Shown here piece after piece: positions 23,900 to 30,153 of a DNA stretch of 36,240 bases. The stretch is from Hyphomonadaceae bacterium (GTDB lineage: Bacteria; Pseudomonadota; Alphaproteobacteria; Caulobacterales; Hyphomonadaceae), in NCBI GenBank assembly GCA_030158285.1, contig JAOATF010000178.1, positions 1 through 36,240 on the forward strand. The letters run 5' to 3'. Position 1 is the stretch's first letter. The number at the start of each line of letters is the position of its first letter. A program made the position numbers and the translations under genes. The notes under the pieces are model-generated. The model did no database searches. It saw nothing but the letters and a program-made list of their open reading frames with translations, and was not told the origin of the DNA.

Positions 23900-24769
23900 T
23901 CAACCTGCCGTCGCCGTGGCGACAGTTTCGTTCCCGTAGCGATAGACGCGAACGCCTTCGGAATCCTGCGAGACGCCATCGCGATAGACGCGGCCCGCGC
24001 CCGTCGCGCCCTGCGGCGCGGAGATGTCGGCCACCGAGCGCAGCGTCAGCGAGATGTCGCCGGCCTTGCGCGCCGTGTTCAGCAGCGTGGCGTCACGCTC
24101 CGACAGTTCAACCGTCGCACGCGAACCGATGATCGCAGCGCCCTGCCCCGACTGGGTCTCGCCCTCGGCCACGGCCGGCGGCGGTCCATAGATCTGGTCG
24201 ATCGCCAGCACGCGGATGTTCGAGAGGATCAGGTCGGAACGGATGCCCATCCCGTTCGTGTTGCCGTTCTGCTTCTCGACCTGGCGCGTCACGATCACGT
24301 CGACGCGGTCGTTGGGCTGGATGAAGCCGCCTGCCGCTGTCTCGGCCTCGATCTCCACCGAGACCGCGCGCATGCCCGGCGTCAGCATCACCGACATGAA
24401 GCCCGACGAGCCCGGATGCACCAGCTTGCCAGCCGTCACCGGCTCGCCCGGCGCCATATCCATGCGCGCCACCGCGCCGACCATCTTCTCGAGGCCTTCG
24501 GGTTGCTTCTCGTGATCGATGAAGGAATCGGTCGGCGCATCGGCCGGCCAGTCCTGCCAGCGCAGGTCGTCGAGCGAGACGAACTTGCCGGTCGGGATCG
24601 CTGCGTTGGCGACCAGGATCTGCTTGGTCGGAATTTTCACGGGCTCGGCCACTTCGGGCACGGGCGCTGCGACAGCCGCCGCGGGCGTCTGCATCGACCG
24701 CACGAGGAAAACCGCGCCGATCGCGGCGCCAGCCGCAACCAGAAGAATGATCAGTCGCACAGGCGACAT
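23900..24769 (-). CDS. cpaB: Flp pilus assembly protein CpaB
   Basis: 289-residue periplasmic protein anchored by one N-terminal helix (residues 3-22) with an SAF domain (KQILVANAAIPTGKFVSLDDLRWQDWP, about 60-90) and the RcpC/CpaB domain (GMRAVSVEIEAETAAGGFIQPNDRVDVIVTRQ). In Tad systems it stabilises the CpaC secretin. ATG 24769 has a GGAGG site 6 bases upstream; the open frame extends further upstream but without homology. It is the first gene of a tight run cpaB-C-D-E-F-tadB-tadC. A 150-base gap from cpaA contains a CtrA-like motif and a sequence complementary to the cpaB ribosome site. Confidence 0.94.
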   Translation of the reverse strand: MSPVRLIILLVAAGAAIGAVFLVRSMQTPAAAVAAPVPEVAEPVKIPTKQILVANAAIPTGKFVSLDDLRWQDWPADAPTDSFIDHEKQPEGLEKMVGAVARMDMAPGEPVTAGKLVHPGSSGFMSVMLTPGMRAVSVEIEAETAAGGFIQPNDRVDVIVTRQVEKQNGNTNGMGIRSDLILSNIRVLAIDQIYGPPPAVAEGETQSGQGAAIIGSRATVELSERDATLLNTARKAGDISLTLRSVADISAPQGATGAGRVYRDGVSQDSEGVRVYRYGNETVATATAG

Positions 24770-24770
24770 G

Positions 24771-24842
24771 AGAGCCCTCCGCCTAGTCCCCACAAACACG
24801 AGGGGGGCTAATCCTGAGGGGTCACACTTCCACGAGGGCTCT
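24771..24842 (-). promoter_or_regulatory. cpaB leader with sequence complementary to its Shine-Dalgarno
   Basis: On the minus strand, AGAGCCCTC (24842-24834) is perfectly complementary over nine bases to GAGGGCTCT (24779-24771), which contains the GGAGG ribosome-binding region of cpaB. In a transcript reading through from cpaA these could pair and hide the ribosome site. A transcript starting downstream of the CtrA-like box would lack the upstream arm. Pairing is seen in the sequence; regulation is inferred. Confidence 0.3.
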
Positions 24843-24855
24843 AAGGGAGCGTTAA
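24841..24855 (-). promoter_or_regulatory. Near-consensus CtrA box upstream of cpaB
   Basis: The minus strand reads TTAA-CGCTCCC-TTAG, one base off the CtrA recognition sequence TTAA-N7-TTAA. It lies 72-86 bases upstream of the cpaB start. Three further TTAA half-sites crowd 24875-24898. CtrA control of pilus genes is established in Caulobacter; its action here is inferred. Confidence 0.4.
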
Positions 24856-24919
24856 GACGCGTCCGCACAGGGCGTTAACGATCTGGCTTAAACCTTAACC
24901 TTGACGGCGGAATAAGGAC

Positions 24920-25423
24920 TTAGGCCATGGCTGAAAGACCCGCCGCCAGCACCGGTGACGCAGGGGCCGCCACCAGCGCGCCGATGGCAATCGCCACCGC
25001 ATAGGGCGCGCCCTCTTCCGGGTTCAACAGCCGGGCCAGCCACGCCTTTTCCGATTGCAGCTTCATCTTGCGCAGCGCCAGCAGCACGCCGGCCAGCACG
25101 CCGCCCGCCACCGCCATCCAGAACGCAAACGGCGCCACCGCCGAAAGCCCGATCCACAGCGAGGCCGCCGCGATCACCTTGGCATCGCCGCCACCGAAGA
25201 CATTGAGATAGAAAAGCACCGCGCAGACCGCCAGCACGATCGCGCCAAACACCAGGTGCCAGCCGATCTCGTTCATGGTCAGCCCGGCCGCGAAGGCCGC
25301 CGGCAGGAAAAGCAGCGCCAGAAGCGCCGACACCCAGTTGGAAATCAGCATCGTCGAGACGTCTTGCCAGGCCGCGTAGAGCAGGAGCAGCGGGAATGCG
25401 AGGCACAGCATCGACGTAAGCAT
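24920..25423 (-). CDS. cpaA: Prepilin peptidase CpaA (A24 family, short form)
   Basis: 167-residue inner-membrane aspartyl peptidase that cleaves the leader of Flp prepilin. It consists only of the A24 catalytic region, without the N-methyltransferase domain of PilD-type enzymes, as usual for Tad systems. The two catalytic aspartates are D21 in AAWQDVST and D80 in the GGGDAK (GxGD) motif. About six hydrophobic helices fill the rest. The ribosome site before ATG 25423 is weak. It lies downstream of flp, but a strong terminator sits between them, so expression probably depends on partial read-through or a local promoter. Confidence 0.95.
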   Translation of the reverse strand: MLTSMLCLAFPLLLLYAAWQDVSTMLISNWVSALLALLFLPAAFAAGLTMNEIGWHLVFGAIVLAVCAVLFYLNVFGGGDAKVIAAASLWIGLSAVAPFAFWMAVAGGVLAGVLLALRKMKLQSEKAWLARLLNPEEGAPYAVAIAIGALVAAPASPVLAAGLSAMA

Positions 25424-25495
25424 TCAACACCCGGGGTCTGATCAAAGTAACTTACATGAATTCGCTGAAGGAATTCTTGACCAGAACAAGTATTC

Positions 25496-25534
25496 GGAAA
25501 AGAAAGAAGCCGCGGACCGAGGGTCCGCGGCTTC
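25496..25534 (-). terminator. Strong terminator behind flp
   Basis: A 13-bp perfect stem GAAGCCGCGGACC (25506-25518) / GGTCCGCGGCTTC (25522-25534) with a 3-base loop. On the minus strand the U-rich tail TTTCTTTTCC follows. It starts 34 bases after the flp stop and precedes cpaA. It likely sets high flp against low cpaA expression. Confidence 0.88.
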
Positions 25535-25568
25535 CAATCTTACGCCAGCTTGTTGGCCGGCGACGGGA

Positions 25569-25730
25569 CTACATCGAGCCCGAGATCGTCGTGAACGTCG
25601 CGTTGGCCGACGAGCCGAGCTGGCTGACGCCGCCGATGACGGCAACGGCGATCAGAGCAGCGATCAGGCCGTATTCGATGGCGGTCGCGCCGGATTTGTT
25701 GTTCAGGAACTTCTTGAAGAGGTTTTTCAT
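25569..25730 (-). CDS. flp: Flp-type pilin (major pilin)
   Basis: 53-residue Flp/PilA prepilin, the structural subunit of the Tad pilus. A short basic leader MKNLFKKFLNNKSG is cleaved by CpaA after the Gly. The mature N-terminus is ATAIEYGLIAALIAVAVIGG, with the Glu5-Tyr6 pair diagnostic of Flp pilins inside the hydrophobic helix, then a short polar tail. ATG 25730 has GGAGAAG 4 to 8 bases upstream; the frame is open a little further upstream, but only this Met gives a proper leader. It is first in the cpa/tad order, followed by a terminator and preceded by a 329-base divergent intergenic region with a CtrA-like box. Confidence 0.96.
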   Translation of the reverse strand: MKNLFKKFLNNKSGATAIEYGLIAALIAVAVIGGVSQLGSSANATFTTISGSM

Positions 25731-25860
25731 TTTGCTTCTCCGCAATGCATGGCTTTTTATCTGCCCACCCAAGTACCATCACCCGTAGCGAGCAGGTTCA
25801 GGTCTACACGGGTGAGATTGAGATCGCGTAAAACAACATAGAAATTTGCATGTATTCGCG

Positions 25861-25876
25861 TTAGCTCGCGCTTAAC
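25861..25876. promoter_or_regulatory. Near-consensus CtrA box upstream of flp
   Basis: TTAG-CTCGCGC-TTAAC matches the CtrA consensus TTAA-N7-TTAAC except for one base. It lies 131-146 bases upstream of the flp start, inside the AT-rich core of the divergent intergenic region. Caulobacter pilA is a known CtrA target, which makes the site credible; binding is not shown here. Confidence 0.5.
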
Positions 25877-25944
25877 TACGTTTGTTGACCTCTTATTGAA
25901 TACTTTAAACGGAAGCATAACGCGGCGCCCTCGCCTATACTAAG

Positions 25945-25962
25945 GACTCGCGCGCGCGAGTC
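25945..25962. repeat. 18-base perfect palindrome with two GANTC sites
   Basis: GACTCGCGCGCGCGAGTC is fully self-complementary. Both ends (GACTC, GAGTC) are GANTC sites, the CcrM methylation target of alphaproteobacteria. It sits four bases after a TATACT, in front of the gene at 26060, where it could be an operator, a methylation-sensitive switch or a leader hairpin. Confidence 0.6.
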
Positions 25963-26059
25963 TTCTGCACATCCGCGCTCCGGCTTTAGCCAATGATTCA
26001 GTCTTGCTTCCTATCGTGACCCTTATCGGCCCCGTGTCTGGCCGCATGGGGAGTCCGCC

Positions 26060-26500
26060 ATGACGAAAAAAATTCTCGCAGCGCTCGCTTTTTCGCTGGT
26101 TCTCGCGCCTGCAGCGCTGGCGTCCGATCCCTTCCAGGTGAAGGTCGACGAGACGATCACGCTGAAACTGGCCGCGCCCGCCAACTCCGTGGTCATCGGC
26201 AACGCCACGGTCGCTGACGTCTCCGTCCACGATGCCCGCACCCTGCTGATCACCGGCAAGGCCTTCGGCGCCACCAACCTCACCGTCCTCGATCGCGGCG
26301 GCAACACGATCTACTCGAGCGAGCTGATCGTCGGCGGCGAGCCCGACGACGGCCTCACCATCGTCCGCGCCGGCGGCACCTATTCGTATTCCTGCGTCGA
26401 CAAGTGCCGCGCGACCCCCATGGTCGGCGACGACCCGGGCCACTTCTCCAGCGTCATGGGCACCGTCAACGGCAAGTCCGGCTCCGCCAAAGGCAACTAG
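26060..26500 (+). CDS. Stand-alone secreted CpaC N-domain (pilus-formation) protein
   Basis: 146-residue exported protein. Signal peptide residues 1-21 (cleavage after ALA). Residues about 25-95 are homologous to the pilus-formation N-domain of CpaC: VKVDETITLKLAAPANSVVIGNATVADVSVHDARTLLITGKAFGATNLTVLDRGG parallels the CpaC block of the same length encoded at about 23.6 kb. The C-terminal 45 residues carry two Cys (YSCVDKCRATP), possibly a disulfide, and a Gly/Ser tail. There is no BON or secretin domain. It is transcribed away from flp with a good terminator behind it. It is likely periplasmic, in contact with the pilus machinery; its precise role is not known to me. Confidence 0.88.
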   Translation: MTKKILAALAFSLVLAPAALASDPFQVKVDETITLKLAAPANSVVIGNATVADVSVHDARTLLITGKAFGATNLTVLDRGGNTIYSSELIVGGEPDDGLTIVRAGGTYSYSCVDKCRATPMVGDDPGHFSSVMGTVNGKSGSAKGN

Positions 26501-26523
26501 TCCGTATACGCTGCAACGTTTCA

Positions 26524-26560
26524 AGGAGCGCGCGCAGGCCAGACGCCTGCGCGCGCTCTT
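26524..26560 (+). terminator. Intrinsic terminator after the CpaC N-domain gene
   Basis: A 13-bp perfect stem GAGCGCGCGCAGG (26526-26538) / CCTGCGCGCGCTC (26546-26558) with a 7-base loop, extended by AAG/TT. The T-run behind it is short (TTCGCATTT). It begins 24-26 bases after the stop codon. Confidence 0.75.
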
Positions 26561-26656
26561 CGCATTTGCCCCTGCCCGTCCCTGCAACTGATGCTGCCTG
26601 CGCATCAGCAGGTCGATGCTGGCGCCTGCGCGCTTCCGTCGCCCCACTTCCTAATT

Positions 26657-26686
26657 TTGGGCTCGCGGTTGTTAAGCGTATTTTAT
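26657..26686 (+). promoter_or_regulatory. Candidate promoter and CtrA-like box of the chemoreceptor gene
   Basis: TTGGGC (26657-26662), 16 bases, TATTTT (26679-26684) resembles a sigma-70 promoter. Overlapping it, TTAA-GCGTATT-TTAT (26672-26686) is one base off the CtrA consensus TTAA-N7-TTAA. It lies 53-82 bases upstream of the chemoreceptor ATG. Confidence 0.38.
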
Positions 26687-26738
26687 AGCGCGCGAAGTAT
26701 TCGTCCCGGCGTTGGCCTGCTGGAAGAAGATCGCACCG

Positions 26739-28445
26739 ATGAACCTCGCCCGAATCAAGATTTCCCAAAAAGTGATGCTCGTGATCGGGCTCATGAGCAT
26801 ACTGGCGGTGCTTATCGCCGGCGGCGCTGTCTACGGCATGTCGGCCATCAACGCCGCGACGGAGGAAGTGAGAGAGGCCGGCGAGCGCGCCACCCTCGTC
26901 GCGCGGATGCGCTCGAACGCCGTCAACCTCAACCGCTACGAATACCGCCTCGCCTCCGCGCCCTTCGGCCAGGACCTCCGCGACGCTGAAGACGGCATCA
27001 ATGCCCAGCGCAAACAGTACGAGGAGCGTGGCGCGCAGGTGAAGGCGAACCTGCCGCAAGACCTCACCGAGATGTTCGCCAAGGTCGAGGCCAGCTATCA
27101 GGCCTATATCGGCGAGCTCGAGATCACGGTCCGCAAAGCCCACGAATTCGAGAACGCCAGTCTGCCGGTCGATGAGGCCATGCGCCTGCTCGGAACGGAG
27201 GCCAACACCAGCCGCGCCGTCTCGGAGAAACTGGAAGAGGACGCCCGAGTCCTGGTCGAAGCCAGCATCGAACAGAGCACCCGCCGCGCCGACGAGGCCA
27301 GCTCGCTCTACATCGCCGCGAGCATCATCCTCGCCATCGTCGCGCTTGTCGGCATCATGACCGCCTTCTTCATCGGCCGCATGATCTCGTCGCGCGGCAT
27401 CGTGCAGCCCATCGAGGAAATTGTCCGCAACCTGCAGGCGCTTGCCGGCGGCGACCTGAACATCAAGATCTTCGGCGTGGATCGCAAGGACGAGGTCGGC
27501 ACGATCGCCGGCGCCACGCAGGTCTTCAAGGACAACCTCACCGAAGCCAAGCGCATGCGTGATGAAGCCGATCTCGCGCGCCAGGAACGTGAAAAGCGGC
27601 AGGTCACCGTCAACAACGCGATCCAGCGCTTCTCCAGCGCCGCCGAGGACGTCGTTCGCAGCGTCGCCTCCGCCTCGACAGAGCTGCGCGCCGCAGCCGA
27701 CACCCTCTCCCAAAGCGCAATCGAAGCTGCCCAGCAGGCCGCATCCGTGGCCGCTGCCGCCGGCCAGACCTCCGCCAATGTCAGCTCGGTTGCGTCAGCC
27801 ACCGAAGAACTTGCCGCATCCGTGCAGGAAGTTGGCCAGCGCGCCCAGCAGGCGCAGGTCGTCACGCAGAACGCCGTGTCCGAAGTCTCGCAGACCAACG
27901 AGATGGTCACGCGCCTCGAAGGCGCAGCCAGCAAGATCGGAGATGTCGTCAACCTGATCGGAGAGATAGCCTCGCAGACCAACCTCCTCGCGCTTAACGC
28001 CACCATCGAGGCGGCCCGCGCTGGCGAATTCGGCAGGGGCTTCGCCGTCGTTGCGGCCGAAGTGAAGACCCTCGCCGAACAGTGCGCCACGGCCTCCGAA
28101 GATATCCGGCGCGAGATCGTCGGCATGCAGGAAATCACGCGGTCATCCGTCTCCGCCATGCAGGCGACCGGCGCACGGATCAGCGAGATCAGCTCGATCT
28201 CGTCCAGCATCGCCGCCGCCGTGCATCAGCAGGGCGCCGCGACGGCTGAAATCTCCCGCAACGTTCAGCAGGCCTCGACCGGCACATCCGAGGTCACGCT
28301 GAACATCACCAATGTCAGCGCCGCCGCCAACGACACCGGCGCCGCCGCCACCCAGGTGCAATCCGCCGCCGCAGAACTGTCGCGCCACTCCTCGATCCTC
28401 GATCGCGAGTTCGCTGCTTTCGTGGAGATCATTCGCGCGGCTTGA
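26739..28445 (+). CDS. Methyl-accepting chemotaxis protein
   Basis: 568-residue transmembrane chemoreceptor. TM1 is about residues 14-34. A periplasmic helical sensor of about 155 residues follows (NAVNLNRYEYRLAS..., helical-bundle type). TM2 is about 190-213, then HAMP (about 213-268: RMISSRGIVQPIEEIVRNLQALAGGDL) and the cytoplasmic signalling hairpin. The tip block EIASQTNLLALNATIEAARAGE.GRGFAVVAAEVKTLAEQ is at about 409-448 and binds CheA/CheW. No C-terminal CheR-tethering pentapeptide is present. ATG 26739 has GGAAGAAG upstream; an in-frame TTG 27 bases earlier is disregarded. No other che genes are nearby. Ligand unknown. Confidence 0.95.
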   Translation: MNLARIKISQKVMLVIGLMSILAVLIAGGAVYGMSAINAATEEVREAGERATLVARMRSNAVNLNRYEYRLASAPFGQDLRDAEDGINAQRKQYEERGAQVKANLPQDLTEMFAKVEASYQAYIGELEITVRKAHEFENASLPVDEAMRLLGTEANTSRAVSEKLEEDARVLVEASIEQSTRRADEASSLYIAASIILAIVALVGIMTAFFIGRMISSRGIVQPIEEIVRNLQALAGGDLNIKIFGVDRKDEVGTIAGATQVFKDNLTEAKRMRDEADLARQEREKRQVTVNNAIQRFSSAAEDVVRSVASASTELRAAADTLSQSAIEAAQQAASVAAAAGQTSANVSSVASATEELAASVQEVGQRAQQAQVVTQNAVSEVSQTNEMVTRLEGAASKIGDVVNLIGEIASQTNLLALNATIEAARAGEFGRGFAVVAAEVKTLAEQCATASEDIRREIVGMQEITRSSVSAMQATGARISEISSISSSIAAAVHQQGAATAEISRNVQQASTGTSEVTLNITNVSAAANDTGAAATQVQSAAAELSRHSSILDREFAAFVEIIRAA

Positions 28446-28493
28446 TGGCGGCGCTCACGTATGGCCGCGCTGGGGCGCAAGCTCCGGCGCGGC

Positions 28494-29978
28494 TCACTCG
28501 CTCGCCAGCTCGCCCTTCCCGCCCGTTCCCGGCTTTAGCAGGAACATCAGCCCCAGCCCGACCGCGAGCAACAGCAGCACAGGCGAGAAACCGATCCTCT
28601 GATCGTTGAACGTCCGCGTGGCCCAGCTGGTCAGGAGCGGACCGAGCCACACTGTCGCCGTGCTCGAGATTGCGAACAGCCCATAAAATTCGGCCACGCG
28701 ATCCTTCGGCGCCAGCACCACGATCATGTAGCGGCTGGTAGAGATATTCGCCGCCGCCAGCATCGCCACCACAGCGATCACCGCGAGATAGAAAACATCT
28801 GCCAGCGAGTCGAACACACCTGCGCCATGCACAACCTGCGAGGCCGGGATCAGTCCATACAGGATTGACTGCTGCGTCGTCCCCAGCGCAATCGCCATCA
28901 CCCCGATAAGCAGTCCCAGCTGCAGCATGATCGACTTGCGCGGCCCGAACCGTCTGTCCATCACGCCCGCCAGCCACAGCCCGCCGATGGCCGCAAACAC
29001 CGACGCCCAGATGCCGTAGAGCACGTTCTCGACGAAGCTCCAGTCAAGCACGCCCGATGACAACACGCCGCCCAGCGCCAGCAGCGCGATGATGCCGTCC
29101 TTGAAGATCAGGCAGGCGAGCAGGTATTTCGAGGCCTCGGGAAAATCCCGGTAGAGCCCTTTGAAATAGCCGACCACACCGCCCAGCGCCGCCAGCGGGT
29201 TGAGCTTGCCGTTCTTCGAAAATATCTCCCGCGCCGACTCGCGCCACGTTCCGCCCGCAGGCGAGCCATCAGGCACGTAGAGGAAGAAGGGGATCACGAA
29301 CACGATCAGCCACAGCGCCACGATGGGCCCCGCCCCACGCTGCAACAGGTAGCCCGAACTTGCCTCGCTCAGCGCCGGCATCGCCAGTCCCACGGCAGCC
29401 AGCCCGCCCAGCGCCAGCGCAGATGACGCCTGCCCCAGCCCGATCCCCGCACCCGAAATCGCCGACAGAGCATCCGGCCGCCCGGATCCGCGCAGCATCG
29501 CGTTGTGCATCATCTCCGAATACGAATATCCGACGAAGCCGAGCACCAGGAACATCATCGTTCCATAAAGTCCAAGTCCGCTCGTTGGCGGATGAAACAC
29601 GCCCGCTGCGTCAACACTGCCCGGCATTGCGAACCACAGCGACAGCCCGCTTATCGCCAGCATGCCGACGAAGATTGCCATCAACGACTTGCGCTTGCCG
29701 CCCTTGTCCATCATCGCGCCCAGCACCGGCGCCGTGATCGCGCCGATAATGCCCGCCCACGCGGTCGCGTCCGCCACCGTCGCCTGCCCCAGCACCGGAT
29801 CGCCCACGATGTACTGCGCGAAGTACGGCGGGAGCACATACGTCACGATCAGCATGAAGTACGGATTGCGCGCGAACTCGAACAACGCCCACGAGAACCC
29901 GGCAGGCTGCATCAGCCCGCCGACGCGGCCATTGCTCTGGCTGTCATCCGAATGTGCCGCCTGAGGCGCGTCGGTCAT
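28494..29978 (-). CDS. MFS transporter, UMF1/Atg22-like family
   Basis: 494-residue major-facilitator protein with about twelve hydrophobic helices. Family marks include the N-terminal FSWALFEFARNPYFMLIVTYVLPPYFA, the cytosolic GAMMDKGGKRKSLM loop (MFS signature A-like) after helix 2, GFVGYSYSEMMHNAML in helix 4, and a second-half DRRFGPRKSIML loop. This fits the UMF1 group related to vacuolar effluxer Atg22, whose bacterial substrates are uncertain. ATG 29978 follows a GAGGA site; the preceding GTG in frame is the alternative. It is convergent with the chemoreceptor gene and codirectional with amn after a 175-base gap with hairpins, so probably its own unit. Confidence 0.9.
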   Translation of the reverse strand: MTDAPQAAHSDDSQSNGRVGGLMQPAGFSWALFEFARNPYFMLIVTYVLPPYFAQYIVGDPVLGQATVADATAWAGIIGAITAPVLGAMMDKGGKRKSLMAIFVGMLAISGLSLWFAMPGSVDAAGVFHPPTSGLGLYGTMMFLVLGFVGYSYSEMMHNAMLRGSGRPDALSAISGAGIGLGQASSALALGGLAAVGLAMPALSEASSGYLLQRGAGPIVALWLIVFVIPFFLYVPDGSPAGGTWRESAREIFSKNGKLNPLAALGGVVGYFKGLYRDFPEASKYLLACLIFKDGIIALLALGGVLSSGVLDWSFVENVLYGIWASVFAAIGGLWLAGVMDRRFGPRKSIMLQLGLLIGVMAIALGTTQQSILYGLIPASQVVHGAGVFDSLADVFYLAVIAVVAMLAAANISTSRYMIVVLAPKDRVAEFYGLFAISSTATVWLGPLLTSWATRTFNDQRIGFSPVLLLLAVGLGLMFLLKPGTGGKGELASE

Positions 29979-30080
29979 CACAGGTCCTCAGCCAGGGAAG
30001 GCTGGACATAGGCGCGCATAATGATTGACCCCGATGGGCGTGTCGATTCCACGACAGGACGTGAATCAGATTCGGCGCCG

Positions 30081-30112
30081 GGGGAAACCCCTAACCCCCG
30101 ATTCCTCGGGGG
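30081..30112 (-). terminator. Hairpins downstream of amn
   Basis: CCCCCGA (30095-30101) pairs with TCGGGGG (30106-30112) around TTCC, and a smaller GGGG-AAA-CCCC hairpin (30081-30091) lies next to it. On the minus strand the tail is TTAGGGGTTT. Position, 42 bases past the amn stop, suits a terminator; the T-tract is poor. Confidence 0.4.
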
Positions 30113-30153
30113 GTATTCAAATCCGCCTGACCTTCCCGACCGGCGAAGCTTCC

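Larger units (their letters stand above)
25731..26059. promoter_or_regulatory. Divergent control region of flp and the CpaC N-domain gene
   Basis: This 329-base region has no gene and is visibly more AT-rich than its surroundings in its middle part (about 25820-25920). It holds a CtrA-like box, a perfect GC-rich palindrome with two GANTC sites, a third GANTC (GATTC, 25995-25999), and a TATACT (25936-25941) that could serve as a plus-strand -10 box. On the minus strand CTAACG, 18 bases, TATGTT is one possible flp promoter. No -35 box is convincing for the plus strand. Confidence 0.55.

Noticed and set aside
24875..24899. Additional full CtrA site made by neighbouring TTAA half-sites
   Set aside because: Spacings between the TTAA copies are 9 and 3 bases, not 7, so they are noted only as a cluster of half-sites.
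24888..25445. Alternative 185-residue frame over cpaA
   Set aside because: It is the same strand shifted by one frame, Gly/Arg-rich and without motifs; the cpaA frame contains both catalytic aspartates.
26060..26500. Broken remnant of a second cpaC
   Set aside because: It has its own signal peptide, a complete N-domain, a distinct cysteine tail, an intact stop and a terminator behind it, so it reads as an intact small gene.
26466..27713. 415-residue minus-strand frame across the terminator and chemoreceptor gene
   Set aside because: It is antisense to the chemoreceptor and runs through a terminator; composition is shadow-like.
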